Part shown: piece after piece, positions 34,379 through 43,358 of the stretch | Position numbering within the stretch: position 1 is the stretch's first letter | How the letters are laid out: each line of letters opens with the position of its first letter | NCBI GenBank assembly: GCA_947086895.1 | Contig: CAMUAR010000025.1 | Span: 1-49,877 of the forward strand | From: an uncultured Lachnospiraceae bacterium | GTDB lineage: Bacteria; Bacillota; Clostridia; Lachnospirales; Lachnospiraceae | Direction: 5' to 3' | Length of the DNA stretch: 49,877 nt | The notes under the pieces: generated by a model | Seen by the model: the letters and a program-made list of their open reading frames with translations, nothing else | What the model was told of the DNA's origin: nothing | Databases searched by the model: none | Translations under genes and position numbers: made by a program

Positions 34379-37270
34379 CTATTTTGTATAGCTCAAGTGC
34401 AGTTCTTCGCGCTTCCTGGTTAGTTCCTCGTTGATCGATTTGATATTCAAATACAAAGTCTCACGCGGATTAGCATTTTTTGCCACCACATCGTTAAACG
34501 CATACTGTACCATACGTGTTGTCATATAATTTCCTGGTACTGCCTCAATACCGATCGTTGCCTCAAACTGAGAAAGCAGGGAACTAAGCTCTGCATTGCT
34601 CCATGGAAGCTGACGCAATACTTCTGGATCTGCTGCCGAATATCTCGCTGCCGTACCCATCAAAGCTTCAAGAGAATTCGCAAACGAAAGCTGTGCGTCG
34701 GTTCCTGTCCACCACTTGACAAACTCCCATGCTGCTTCCTGCTTTTTGCTCTGCGCCATAATTACAGTAGCTACGGTATCCACAACAAAACTGTGATCGA
34801 TGGTTCCATCCGCTTTCTTTGTCCCAAGCATTGGAGCAAAGGTCCAGCGCCCCTTAATCTCCGGCGCAAAGATTTCAAGCTGGTTAAATGTATTGTAGGT
34901 AATCACGCCGATTGGCACTTCCCCTGTTCGGAAACGGTTTGTAAAGTCCACCTGCACTTCCATGCCATAACCGGTATAAAAATCAGTAAAATCTTTAAAT
35001 GCCTCCATCGCTGCATCGGATTCCAGCGCGCTGACAATACCGTAGTCCTTTCCCTCTCCGCCGTAAGCGTCGCCGCCATTCTGGAATACCATGGAAAAAT
35101 ACAGGTTGATATATCCAGCATTCTGCTGTACGTTTGGTATGTAGGCATTGTAATTGTTTTTCTGAAGTACCGGGAGCATCTCCAAAAATTCCGTCCATGT
35201 CTGCGGTATGGAAAGTCCCAGAGAATCAAGAATATCTGTTCTCGCAAACACCATCATAAAGTTCGCCTGCTCTGGAATGCCGTACACGCCGCCCTGGAAA
35301 CTTGTTGAATCCAGTGTGCTCTTATAAAAACGCCCTGCGATCTCCTCATAACCCGGCAGAGAAGAAAGCTCCGACACCGCGTTACGCATTGCAAAATCCT
35401 GCAGCGTAGACTGTCCAAGTCCAATTACGACATCCGGTCCATTTCCTGCCAAGGCAGCACGCAGCACAACGTCAACTGGAATCAGCTGAAGATTTACAGA
35501 AATATTATGTTCCGGCGTAAAGGTCTCATCAATCTGATTCTGGATAATCTGAGCCTGCTCACGTCCAAACGACGCCATCCAGACTTTGATGGAATTGCTG
35601 CCTGATACATCCTCCTCCGTAATCTGGTTTGTGCTGTAGAAGAATGTTGAGAAAAATCGAACTACACTGTTTGCTGCCCCCTTAAAAAATCCCTGTTTTG
35701 CGGCAGGCAATTTGCTGTCCGGTTTTGATAAAAGGATGCTGTCCACCTCAAGCGGCATATTGGCAACATTGACAAGCCAGGTTGCAATCGCGGAAATATT
35801 ATTTTTAAACTGATTTAATTCCTCGATCACGCTCTCAGGATCTTTTGCCAGCCATTCTGCCTCCATCGCCATCTTTTCAAGCAAACTGGTGTTCTCACCT
35901 TTTTCTCCTGTGATCGCAACAATCGCATCAATCGCAGCGTAAAGATTCTCGCTCTCGCTCTTTAAATTCGCAACAAAATTCGGAAGTTTTTTTGCAATTT
36001 CATAATCAATAAATTTATTTGGAGACTGCCCAGTCAGCTGAACTACCGAAAGGTATGTTTCATTCAGCACAGAAAGACTTTCCTCAATCTGACTGATAAT
36101 TCCGCCCATAGGACCCATTACGTCCTCCAAAGTAATCGTGTTCTCACCTGCGTTTAAATAGAACAGATAAGGTTCACCTGCTTCGTCGGAAATTGTATAC
36201 ATATTCATATCGCTGCTATAATTAAAGCCGATGCTATTCACTTCTTTATACGGAACTTCCTCATTGATATAAAGTCTGCGGTAACTTGTAACACCGCGGT
36301 TTAAATTCTGTCTGCCCTTGACGGTCAGCTCATACAGTCCCGCTTCCGGCACTTCAACCCTCCATGTAATGGATTCACCCGGCAGCGCCCAGCTTGATGC
36401 GCCGATGGTATTGTACACAATATAGTACGGATGGTACGGCTCCAACAGCGTATCGGAATAATTCTTTTGAATATTGATCGAAGTGGAACTCTTGTAAATC
36501 GCTTTTGTGTTTTCCGTCGCACGCTCCGCCTGGCATATAATGTTTTCGCCGCCATACACTGGATACTGTGCTTTCAGCTCTTCAATTTTTTCTGTGTAAG
36601 TTTTTAGTTCCGGCGCTGCCGTAAATCGCAGCGAAGTATATTCCAACGGTTCTTTTGTCACATCAAACGTGATTGTATGTTTTCCCGCTGTAAGGAAGAA
36701 GATCAGAGGTTCATTGTTGCGCCTGTTATAGTCCTCCACAAACCAGCTTGTATTGTGGTATATTTCATAAGCTCCCGGTCTGATCTCATTTTTATTTTTC
36801 AGTTTAATTTCTTCATCGGACCACCATCTCTTGATCACGACGCGCGCTAGATCTTCATAAGGGAGCTCCCCGTCAATCAAAATTTTTCTCTGAATGTCTG
36901 AGGTGGTTCCTGGAAGAGCAATGTATCCTAACTCCAGGTTATAAAAACCTGCTTCCGCCACATCAAACTCCCATGTAATCTGTCCCGTGTCCCCAGTCAT
37001 AATCCCTTCTAGACCAACTGTGACCTCGCAGTCTGCGGACGCAGTGTAGCGGTTTAAATCAATCTCCACTGTCTGTCCTGACATTCTGCCATCGTATCCA
37101 TTGCTTTTCAGGTAGTTCTCGTAGCTCGACTCGTAGATCGTTTCAGAGTTTGCTGATGTCGCATAGATGTTTCCGTCTTTTCCTGAAACGATAAGGATAA
37201 CTGCTATGAGCGCAACGAGCACAACCACCGCAATGATACGGATTCCCCTTTTCTTTTTCTTGTCTTTCAT
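34379..37270 (-). CDS. Very large extracellular solute-binding protein with two N-terminal beta-sandwich (CBM-like) modules
   Basis: A 963-residue protein, more than twice the usual length. One N-terminal membrane helix (about 9-29, IIAVVVLVALIAVILIV) anchors it. Residues about 60-215 and 240-390 are similar beta-sandwich modules (both contain an EVAEAGLYELTV-type strand and an ITF/ITL strand), in the style of CBM35-like or other sugar-binding modules. A helical linker (400-560) leads to a family 1 solute-binding domain (about 570-945; GNGPDVVIGLGQS, GVYGIPEQANFMMVFARTDI, AAWEFVKWWTG). It would catch glycans at the surface and hand them to permease pair 1. Ribosome binding site AAAGGAAA precedes the ATG. 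No lipobox, so the helix holds it. Confidence 0.85.
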   Translation of the reverse strand: MKDKKKKRGIRIIAVVVLVALIAVILIVSGKDGNIYATSANSETIYESSYENYLKSNGYDGRMSGQTVEIDLNRYTASADCEVTVGLEGIMTGDTGQITWEFDVAEAGFYNLELGYIALPGTTSDIQRKILIDGELPYEDLARVVIKRWWSDEEIKLKNKNEIRPGAYEIYHNTSWFVEDYNRRNNEPLIFFLTAGKHTITFDVTKEPLEYTSLRFTAAPELKTYTEKIEELKAQYPVYGGENIICQAERATENTKAIYKSSTSINIQKNYSDTLLEPYHPYYIVYNTIGASSWALPGESITWRVEVPEAGLYELTVKGRQNLNRGVTSYRRLYINEEVPYKEVNSIGFNYSSDMNMYTISDEAGEPYLFYLNAGENTITLEDVMGPMGGIISQIEESLSVLNETYLSVVQLTGQSPNKFIDYEIAKKLPNFVANLKSESENLYAAIDAIVAITGEKGENTSLLEKMAMEAEWLAKDPESVIEELNQFKNNISAIATWLVNVANMPLEVDSILLSKPDSKLPAAKQGFFKGAANSVVRFFSTFFYSTNQITEEDVSGSNSIKVWMASFGREQAQIIQNQIDETFTPEHNISVNLQLIPVDVVLRAALAGNGPDVVIGLGQSTLQDFAMRNAVSELSSLPGYEEIAGRFYKSTLDSTSFQGGVYGIPEQANFMMVFARTDILDSLGLSIPQTWTEFLEMLPVLQKNNYNAYIPNVQQNAGYINLYFSMVFQNGGDAYGGEGKDYGIVSALESDAAMEAFKDFTDFYTGYGMEVQVDFTNRFRTGEVPIGVITYNTFNQLEIFAPEIKGRWTFAPMLGTKKADGTIDHSFVVDTVATVIMAQSKKQEAAWEFVKWWTGTDAQLSFANSLEALMGTAARYSAADPEVLRQLPWSNAELSSLLSQFEATIGIEAVPGNYMTTRMVQYAFNDVVAKNANPRETLYLNIKSINEELTRKREELHLSYTK

Positions 37271-37291
37271 AGGTGATTTCCTTTCGATGCA

Positions 37292-37314
37292 GGGCAGCGG
37301 CCAAATGGCTGCCC
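37292..37314 (-). other. Intercistronic hairpin 1
   Basis: GGGCAGC / GCTGCCC with a 9-base loop, just upstream of the 963-residue protein gene's ribosome binding site. Confidence 0.5.
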
Positions 37315-37390
37315 TTCCCTACCTGACTTGCTGCATACTTGTACTCTATTTTGTTATTTTATAGAATACAAGACTAATTTCAGAGTACAG

Positions 37391-37421
37391 GAAGGCAGGA
37401 AGACCGTAGTCCCCTGCCTTC
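37391..37421 (-). other. Intercistronic hairpin 2 after the first binding-protein gene
   Basis: GAAGGCAGG / CCTGCCTTC with a 13-base loop, 34 bases after the binding-protein stop. No T-tract on minus. Such hairpins commonly protect the abundant binding-protein mRNA and reduce expression of the genes that follow. Confidence 0.55.
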
Positions 37422-37454
37422 TTGTTGTTTTTCCTACTTAAGTTGTCATCAAAT

Positions 37455-39593
37455 CTACTCTGCTGCCACAACCTCTACAGCAACGGTTACGCTTCCGGTA
37501 TTGCCCGCATAGTCTGTCACAGTAAGAACAACATTGTAAGTTCCTGCTGTTGTTGTATCAAGTTCAGAAAGATCAGCGGCAACCGTATCTTTTACATCAA
37601 TATTATCCGCATCCACAGCAGATTCAATATAATCCTTCCAGTTGATTGTCGTAGTATCTGTATCAAGTGCAACGGTTGGAAGTTCTGCTTTTGCAGTAAC
37701 CGTAGGAGCCGTTGTATTGTTTGGATTGTAGACAATAACTTTAATCTTCTTGCTGCCTGTGTTGCCTGCCGCATCGGAAATCTTTGCCTCCACCGCATCG
37801 CCGTAAGAACCAGGCGTTGCGAAATCTACGGAATCAGAAACGCTGTACTCTGCCTTTGTCATATCAAGCTCGCCGTCCACACTGTCCTTTGCTGTAAAGT
37901 GCTCGCTCCAAACAATTGTCGATGGGTCGGTGCCTGCCGCAAAGACTGCTGTCGAACCGTCAACTGCCGGCGGCTGGTTGTCATGTACTTCATTCGATGC
38001 AAGAATCGATTCCATATTGCTTGTAACATTGGTAAAGAGATTCATATTTGCCTTAACTGCAACATCGTAAGAACTCATACCTTCCAAACCGTACAGGGAC
38101 TTTCCGATTACTTTATCCCAAGTCTCACGGATACCAAGAAGGTCGCTGTAATCATTGACAAGTTTGTCTCCGATTGCAAGGAAGCACTCAAGAATCTTAT
38201 CACCGTACTCTTCATGGAATACGTCCATTCCCATATCTCTAAGCTGTGTAAGCGCGCTTTCCTCTTTGTATTTTACCACAGAATCAACGCCGCCAAGAGC
38301 TTTGTAATATTCCGTCCAGTAAACTGCGTAAGCTTTCAGCGCAAGTTCTGTCTTTTCCGGGCTGACACCCTTTAACACACCAACGGAGTCGCCAAGCGTA
38401 ATCGCCTGTGAATATTCCGGGTCATCAATGCTTAAAGAATCTTCTCTTGGCCACGGAACAATACCAATAATCTCACCGCGGTCTGCTGCGGAGGAAGCTA
38501 CGCCGCCAATCCACCAGTCAGGGCAGTCTGTAAATACACATGCGCCCGCGCCAAAGTCGGATGCTGCTGTTGTCCATTGTGGTGTAAAGCCATCATCATA
38601 AACACCAGGGTCTACCATAAGCTTCTTCTCAAAAAGATCTTCAATGTACTGCACCCCTTTAATGGACGCTTCGGAATCTGGCTCAAGACCGGAATTGCCA
38701 TAAATTGCACCGCCTGCCGAATACATTGCAGAAAGACCAGCAAAACGATGATCGGTTTCATAAGCCTGAATCGTATCATACACTGTACCGTCCGGTGCTG
38801 CGGTGTTTGCATAATAAGCCTGAATCTTTGTCAGATAATCGGTAAATGTACTCCATGTCCAAGTTCCGTTCAAATAGTGATCCATCGGAGTGATTGTCTT
38901 GCCGTTCGCATCCTTTAAGGAATCTACTTTCTCGATCATAGAGATATTAAAGATCAGCGGCCAGCGCTGCTTATAGCGGATAACATTAGACATCAGGTAG
39001 TTGTGTCCATACAACTTATCATAGAACATCCATGATGTCTCTTCACCCTCGAATATGTAAGCATAATTATCCAGCTGCTGCAGTACGTTCTGCGCGAGAA
39101 CTGTACCTTCCGCGCCGCCCCAGATCAGAGCAAGGTCACAGACCGGATTGCCTGCAAGCACACTTGTCATCAGCTCTTCTGTTGTATTTGCACTGTACTG
39201 GATAAATTCAAATTCAACATTTAACTGTTCCTTCACCGCAGCAAGTGCAGCAAGCGCAGCCTGTCTCTCCGTTTCCTTCATCGTATAGTCGCCGGAAACC
39301 TCATCCACATGATTTGGGTCAAGATCATTTACCCAGTGCGTACCATAACGAATTACCACCGGATCTCCCTGCGGTACATTTGCCTCCTCCGTCGGTGTTG
39401 GCTCAGCCTCCCCGGTCGGTTCCGTTGCCTCGGTCGGTGTCGGTGTAGGCGTCGGCTCTGTAGTTCCCTGTGTAGGGGACGCCGCCTGTGTAGGGGTCGG
39501 GGTAGGCTCTTTTTCATCACCACCGCCGCAGGCGGTCATGCTGGCTGCCATACACGCACTCATCAGCAATGCGCCAAGCTGTTTTTTTCTCAT
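37455..39593 (-). CDS. Extracellular sugar-binding lipoprotein with C-terminal Ig-like repeats
   Basis: A 712-residue lipoprotein: signal with lipobox MTAC near residue 23, then a Thr/Pro-rich linker with PTPTP runs (about 30-75). The family 1 solute-binding domain covers about 85-520 (NPVCDLALIWGGAEG, DCPDWWIGGVASSAADRG). Two Ig-like repeats of about 85 residues end the protein, each closing with DAAGNTGSKKIKV- or DYAGNTGSVTVAV-type strands. Most such binding proteins lack the Ig tail. The start ATG at 39593 has AAAGGAGGAAGG; the longer frame adds nine residues from the leader. It is the first gene of the importer operon, driven by the promoter at 39671-39700 between two LacI-type operators. 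Confidence 0.88.
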   Translation of the reverse strand: MRKKQLGALLMSACMAASMTACGGGDEKEPTPTPTQAASPTQGTTEPTPTPTPTEATEPTGEAEPTPTEEANVPQGDPVVIRYGTHWVNDLDPNHVDEVSGDYTMKETERQAALAALAAVKEQLNVEFEFIQYSANTTEELMTSVLAGNPVCDLALIWGGAEGTVLAQNVLQQLDNYAYIFEGEETSWMFYDKLYGHNYLMSNVIRYKQRWPLIFNISMIEKVDSLKDANGKTITPMDHYLNGTWTWSTFTDYLTKIQAYYANTAAPDGTVYDTIQAYETDHRFAGLSAMYSAGGAIYGNSGLEPDSEASIKGVQYIEDLFEKKLMVDPGVYDDGFTPQWTTAASDFGAGACVFTDCPDWWIGGVASSAADRGEIIGIVPWPREDSLSIDDPEYSQAITLGDSVGVLKGVSPEKTELALKAYAVYWTEYYKALGGVDSVVKYKEESALTQLRDMGMDVFHEEYGDKILECFLAIGDKLVNDYSDLLGIRETWDKVIGKSLYGLEGMSSYDVAVKANMNLFTNVTSNMESILASNEVHDNQPPAVDGSTAVFAAGTDPSTIVWSEHFTAKDSVDGELDMTKAEYSVSDSVDFATPGSYGDAVEAKISDAAGNTGSKKIKVIVYNPNNTTAPTVTAKAELPTVALDTDTTTINWKDYIESAVDADNIDVKDTVAADLSELDTTTAGTYNVVLTVTDYAGNTGSVTVAVEVVAAE

Positions 39594-39649
39594 ATTACCT
39601 TCCTCCTTTAATTCAAACATAAAATATATTATTCGGTAATTTTCTCTTT

Positions 39650-39663
39650 TGCAACCGATTTCA
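39650..39663 (-). promoter_or_regulatory. LacI-type operator A of the importer operon
   Basis: TGCAACCGATTTCA matches the LacI/GalR family pattern TGNAANCGNTTNCA. It covers the predicted transcription start, just downstream of the -10 box, where a repressor blocks initiation. Confidence 0.7.
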
Positions 39664-39670
39664 TAATTAT

Positions 39671-39700
39671 ATTATAAGCGTTATGCACAGTTTTTGTCAA
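39671..39700 (-). promoter_or_regulatory. Promoter of the importer operon
   Basis: TTGACA (39695-39700), 18-base spacer, TATAAT (39671-39676) on minus, between operators A and B. Confidence 0.8.
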
Positions 39701-39709
39701 CTTTATTTT

Positions 39710-39723
39710 TGTAACCGATTACA
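39710..39723 (-). promoter_or_regulatory. LacI-type operator B of the importer operon
   Basis: TGTAACCGATTACA, near-palindromic LacI-family site upstream of the -35 box. The centres of A and B are 60 bp apart, compatible with a looped repressor complex. Confidence 0.7.
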
Positions 39724-39741
39724 TAATTGTTATTTCTGCAT

Positions 39742-39792
39742 AATTATAGCCGCTTATTTTATACAATTTGCACAAAATAAGCGGCTATAATT
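39742..39792 (-). terminator. Terminator after the GH35 gene
   Basis: A 19-bp perfect stem (AATTATAGCCGCTTATTTT with its exact complement) and a 13-base loop, about 140 bases after the GH35 stop. No long T-tract, but the stem is exceptionally strong and separates the two transcription units. Confidence 0.6.
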
Positions 39793-39933
39793 TATACAAA
39801 ACAATGTTTTTTCGTCAGGGCATAAAATTTTTGATATATACAAGCAATAAAAAAGTTACTTGCAGGCACTCGCCGCGCTTAAATTAAAAATTTCTTGTTT
39901 TACCAGCGGCACATAAATTCGCTTGTTTTTATT

Positions 39934-41685
39934 TCAGCCGACATCCGGCTCGTCACGAAGCGTAATTGTCTCAGAAACCTTGCCCTCCGTCTCAAATAAA
40001 ATAATCTCATTTCTGCCCATTTTCAGCAGCGGCGCTGGAATGTACAGACGCTTCTGAGGTCCAATTTCCCAGAACCGCCCCAAATTAAAACCGTTTAAAA
40101 ATGCACAGCCTTTTCCCCATCCTTCAAAATCAAGGAATGTATCGCCCGCTTCATCCACCGTAAAAGAAAACCGATAAAATGCAGGGGTATTTTCTTGATA
40201 ATCGCGCGAGAAATCAATATGATCCACATTGTCAAGCGGAAGCGTGTACTGCTGCCAGTTATTGTGAATATGCCCGTTAATCTGAACACAGTGATCGATC
40301 CCTTTGCGCTGTAATTCCATATAAGGTCCAAAGTTGACACGCCCCATATTTTCCACAAGAATGTCAATCTGAGAATCCTTTTTTAACGGCAGCGGCTTCG
40401 CAAATTTTTTCTCCTCCAAAAGCTCCCTGTCATAGAGTGTGGCAATGAACTGCTTGTCGACAAAAAGACTTGCTCTGTCATTTGCGCGCCACAGCTTAAT
40501 CCTCTCTATACTCTCCTCTGTCGCAAGCGGTGAGCGATATAAAATATATCCGTAACCCTGCCCAAGTTTCTCCATTGACTGCGTGTACGGACTTTCCACC
40601 GGACAGCTGATATCATCCAGCACAGAAAACAGACTGACCTTTTCTTCCACCTCAAGTTTTCCATAGGCTTTGCGGGCAATCTTTGTCGTCAGTTCCACCT
40701 TAGGCACAGGCGCGTGTTTTGCTATTACTTCCTGATAGCGCTTATACTTTTCTGTGATCTGCCCATCTTCTGTCAAAAGCCCATCGTAATCGTAGGAAGT
40801 TACATCCGGCGTCAGTTTATCATAATAGTTTGAACCGTTCATAAATCCAAAGTTTGTTCCGCCCTCAAACATATAGATATTGACATTGCCAAGCTCCAGC
40901 ATTTTGTCAAGATCTGCAACGCTCTCTTCCAGATTTCCCCGCATATGACCGCCGTTGCCCCAATGGTCAAACCAACCGACCCAAAATTCAGTACACATCA
41001 ACGGACCGCCGTCCGTGTAGCGAGAAAGCAGTGAAAACCTTTCTTCTGTCTTAGAACCAAAATTTCCTGTTGGCAGCACGCCAGGAAGTTTCCCTGCATT
41101 CATGCTCTCTGGATACGGACCGTCGGAAGTCACAAGCGGAACATCAATTCCACCTTCTGCCATAAGCTTTTTCATCTCCTGCATATAGGCTGTATCTGTT
41201 GCATAGTATCCGTATTCATTTTCCACTTGCATCAAAATCACTGGTCCGCCATGCGTGATCTGCAATGGGATAAGCTTCGGCAGCAAAATATTGTAATATT
41301 CCTTTACATGTTTTAAAAACGGGGCATAACTTGTACGCAGCTTCATGCCATCTTCCGCCAAAAGCCAAGCTGGAAGTCCTCCAAATTCCCACTCTGCGCA
41401 GATATAAGGAGATGGCCGCAAAATCACATAAAGTCCAAGTGCCTCCGCCTCTTTTACAAACGCTGCAACATCCAGTATTCCATCAAACTTAAACTCTCCT
41501 TTTTTCGGTTCGTGCATATTCCATGGAATATAAGTTTCTACTGTGTTGCAGCCCATTGCCTTTAATTTTTCCAACCGATCTTTCCAATATTCCGGCACAG
41601 TTCGAAAGTAATGAAATGCCCCGGAAATAATTTTAAACGGCTGACTGTCCAGATAAAAATTGTCCTTAATTTCAAACTTACCCAA
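39934..41685 (-). CDS. Beta-galactosidase, GH35 family
   Basis: Removes terminal beta-linked galactose. The 583-residue protein has the GH35 barrel first (GAFHYFRTVPEYWKDRLEKL near the start, ETYIPWNMHEPKKGEF), the acid/base in LMQVENEYGYY (about 160) and the nucleophile in LMCTEFWVGWFDHWG (about 235), and C-terminal jelly-roll domains (about 360-583) with FLNGFNLGRFWEIGPQ. No signal peptide, so it is cytoplasmic and would act on imported oligosaccharides. Start is TTG at 41685 after a GGGGG-type site 8 bases away. A consensus promoter with a perfect LacI-type operator precedes it. Linkage preference (beta-1,3, 1,4 or 1,6) cannot be told from sequence. Confidence 0.92.
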   Translation of the reverse strand: MGKFEIKDNFYLDSQPFKIISGAFHYFRTVPEYWKDRLEKLKAMGCNTVETYIPWNMHEPKKGEFKFDGILDVAAFVKEAEALGLYVILRPSPYICAEWEFGGLPAWLLAEDGMKLRTSYAPFLKHVKEYYNILLPKLIPLQITHGGPVILMQVENEYGYYATDTAYMQEMKKLMAEGGIDVPLVTSDGPYPESMNAGKLPGVLPTGNFGSKTEERFSLLSRYTDGGPLMCTEFWVGWFDHWGNGGHMRGNLEESVADLDKMLELGNVNIYMFEGGTNFGFMNGSNYYDKLTPDVTSYDYDGLLTEDGQITEKYKRYQEVIAKHAPVPKVELTTKIARKAYGKLEVEEKVSLFSVLDDISCPVESPYTQSMEKLGQGYGYILYRSPLATEESIERIKLWRANDRASLFVDKQFIATLYDRELLEEKKFAKPLPLKKDSQIDILVENMGRVNFGPYMELQRKGIDHCVQINGHIHNNWQQYTLPLDNVDHIDFSRDYQENTPAFYRFSFTVDEAGDTFLDFEGWGKGCAFLNGFNLGRFWEIGPQKRLYIPAPLLKMGRNEIILFETEGKVSETITLRDEPDVG

Positions 41686-41770
41686 TTACAAGTCCCCCTT
41701 TTCTATGGTTCTTTATAAAATCAATCATTGCCCGATTTCTCTTTGTCATAATTCCGTCAAAACGACCTTT

Positions 41771-41784
41771 TGAAATCGATTTCA
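41771..41784 (-). promoter_or_regulatory. LacI-type operator of the GH35 gene
   Basis: TGAAATCGATTTCA is a perfect 14-base palindrome of LacI-family type, placed just downstream of the -10 box over the predicted start site. Confidence 0.75.
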
Positions 41785-41793
41785 TTTTCTTTT

Positions 41794-41823
41794 ATTTTAC
41801 ACTTATCACGATGATTTCGTCAA
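41794..41823 (-). promoter_or_regulatory. GH35 promoter
   Basis: TTGACG (41818-41823), 18-base spacer, TAAAAT (41794-41799) on minus; start expected near 41787, inside reach of the operator. Confidence 0.75.
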
Positions 41824-42069
41824 TCCATTTTTAATATCTTGTTATTTTTTCAGCACAATTATCGAATTTTTTCTTAATTTTTTATGCAATATCTACAAAA
41901 CCAAATTACTTGTTGTATCACTTACACACTGCTTTCGCGATATATTTCTTTATGCATAAATATTCTAAAGTTTATGTAATCAAGTAGAGAAGATTCCTCT
42001 TCTCCCTACTCGCGCGCCAGACACCCGTCAGCTTCTGCTGACAAATTTTACTTGGGTACCCGTGTGCAT

Positions 42070-42108
42070 AAAAAGAGTGTGGCTGCAACCCACAGCCGCA
42101 CTCTTTTT
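42070..42108 (-). terminator. Terminator after the LacI-family gene
   Basis: AAAAAGAGTGTGGCTG pairs with CAGCCGCACTCTTTTT through one G-U pair; on minus the 3' arm ends in T residues. It lies 6 bases past the stop codon. Confidence 0.85.
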
Positions 42109-42114
42109 ACACAA

Positions 42115-43176
42115 CTATTTTTGCTCACTGTTCACTGGTCCTGTCGTATCTCTCACAACAAGTTTTGTCTTTATATACTGGACTTGCTGAACCTTCTCGC
42201 CCTCCACCGCTGCGACCGCGGAACTCACAATCCTCTCGCCAAACTTGTCATAGCCATAATCAATGCTTGTCAGCTTCGGCGTAACCAGACTAGAAATAAA
42301 CGTATTATCATAACCCATCACCGAAATATCTTCCGGAATACTCAGACCATGACCACGGATATTTGCCATCACCCCAAGCGCAGTGTACTCGTTGATTGCC
42401 ACAACCGCCGTCGGCACTTCCCCCGCGGCAAACAAAGCCTCCATCTGTTTATAACCTGCTTCGTAATCGTAGTTGCCTTCCTGGCGATACAGCTCGTTTG
42501 GAAACGGCAGCCCGTATTTTTTCAGCATACGCCGATAAACTCTCTCTCTCTCCTCTGTGGCAATATCGCTGTCCACACCGCCGAGAAATGCAATCTTGCG
42601 ATGACCAAGCTCAGCTAAATATTCTATCACAATCTCCATAGACTGTCCAGCGTCAATCTGGACACGGTAACATCCTGTGCCATCCAACTTTCCGGTTATC
42701 ATCATCGGAATATTCTTTGTCGTTCGGTTTACATGTTCGGCATACTCTTTGTTTGTGCAGACCTCATCCACTCTTCCACCCATCTGGATAATCGCGTCAA
42801 CCCGTTTTTCCTCCAGCATCTCCAGCAAAATCTTTTCCTGCTCTCTGTCGCAGTAAGAATTGCACAACAGTACGGTGTATCCCTTTCTGCGCGCTGCCGC
42901 CTCGCACGCGACAAACAGTTCAGAATAAAACGGATTTCGGATATCCGCCACCATAATGCCGATTGTCTTGCTCCTTGTGTCAACCAGCCCTCGCGCCATT
43001 GCATTCGGTCTAAAATTATACTTTTCAATAATTTCAAGAATTCTTTCTCTCTTGTCCGTTCGAACGTTCGTGCTGTTTGTCAACACGCGCGAAACGGTGG
43101 CAGCTGATACATTCGCTTCCTTTGCTATATCGTATATCGTAATGGCTCTGCCCTCATTTTCCTTGTTGCAATCCAT
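42115..43176 (-). CDS. LacI/GalR-family transcriptional repressor
   Basis: A 353-residue regulator: helix-turn-helix and hinge at about 10-65 (ITIYDIAKEANVSAATVSRV and NFRPNAMARGL), then a periplasmic-binding-type sensor domain (TIGIMVADIRNPFYSELF, VMGYDNTFISSLVTPKLTSI). It should bind the three TGNAANCGNTTNCA sites at the GH35 and importer promoters and release them when a galactoside-like sugar is present. I chose the ATG at 43176 because the longer open frame starts inside the -35 box of the gene's own promoter (43232-43260). No operator is seen at that promoter, so it may be made constitutively. Confidence 0.92.
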   Translation of the reverse strand: MDCNKENEGRAITIYDIAKEANVSAATVSRVLTNSTNVRTDKRERILEIIEKYNFRPNAMARGLVDTRSKTIGIMVADIRNPFYSELFVACEAAARRKGYTVLLCNSYCDREQEKILLEMLEEKRVDAIIQMGGRVDEVCTNKEYAEHVNRTTKNIPMMITGKLDGTGCYRVQIDAGQSMEIVIEYLAELGHRKIAFLGGVDSDIATEERERVYRRMLKKYGLPFPNELYRQEGNYDYEAGYKQMEALFAAGEVPTAVVAINEYTALGVMANIRGHGLSIPEDISVMGYDNTFISSLVTPKLTSIDYGYDKFGERIVSSAVAAVEGEKVQQVQYIKTKLVVRDTTGPVNSEQK

Positions 43177-43231
43177 TGTAGACACCCTAATCCCTGTCAA
43201 AACTTTTACTGGTCTTAACTCTATAAGGAAT

Positions 43232-43260
43232 ATTGTATTTACCTTTTCTTTCAATGTCAA
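43232..43260 (-). promoter_or_regulatory. Promoter of the LacI-family gene
   Basis: Perfect TTGACA (43255-43260), 17-base spacer, TACAAT (43232-43237) on minus, about 55 bases upstream of the chosen start codon. Confidence 0.75.
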
Positions 43261-43358
43261 GCAGAAAAACTGACAAATTTAACTTTTTACAGCAAAAAAC
43301 GTATTCGTACAAGGGCAAATGGTTCCAAAACGTCTTAAAACAAAAGTTGTAAATCTTA

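Larger units (their letters stand above)
39594..39933. other. Control region between the importer operon and the GH35 gene
   Basis: Contains, from right to left on minus, a GH35 terminator hairpin (39742-39792), operator B (39710-39723), the importer promoter (39671-39700) and operator A (39650-39663). The rest of the region, 39793-39933, shows nothing recognisable. Confidence 0.7.
41686..42114. other. GH35 control region and lacI-family gene terminator
   Basis: Contains the GH35 operator (41771-41784), promoter (41794-41823) and, at the far end, the repressor terminator (42070-42108). A small GTCAGC / GCTGAC hairpin lies at 42027-42042. Nothing else recognised. Confidence 0.7.

Noticed and set aside
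42027..42042. GTCAGC / GCTGAC hairpin as a GH35 leader element
   Set aside because: It lies about 240 bases upstream of the predicted GH35 start site and is outside that transcript.
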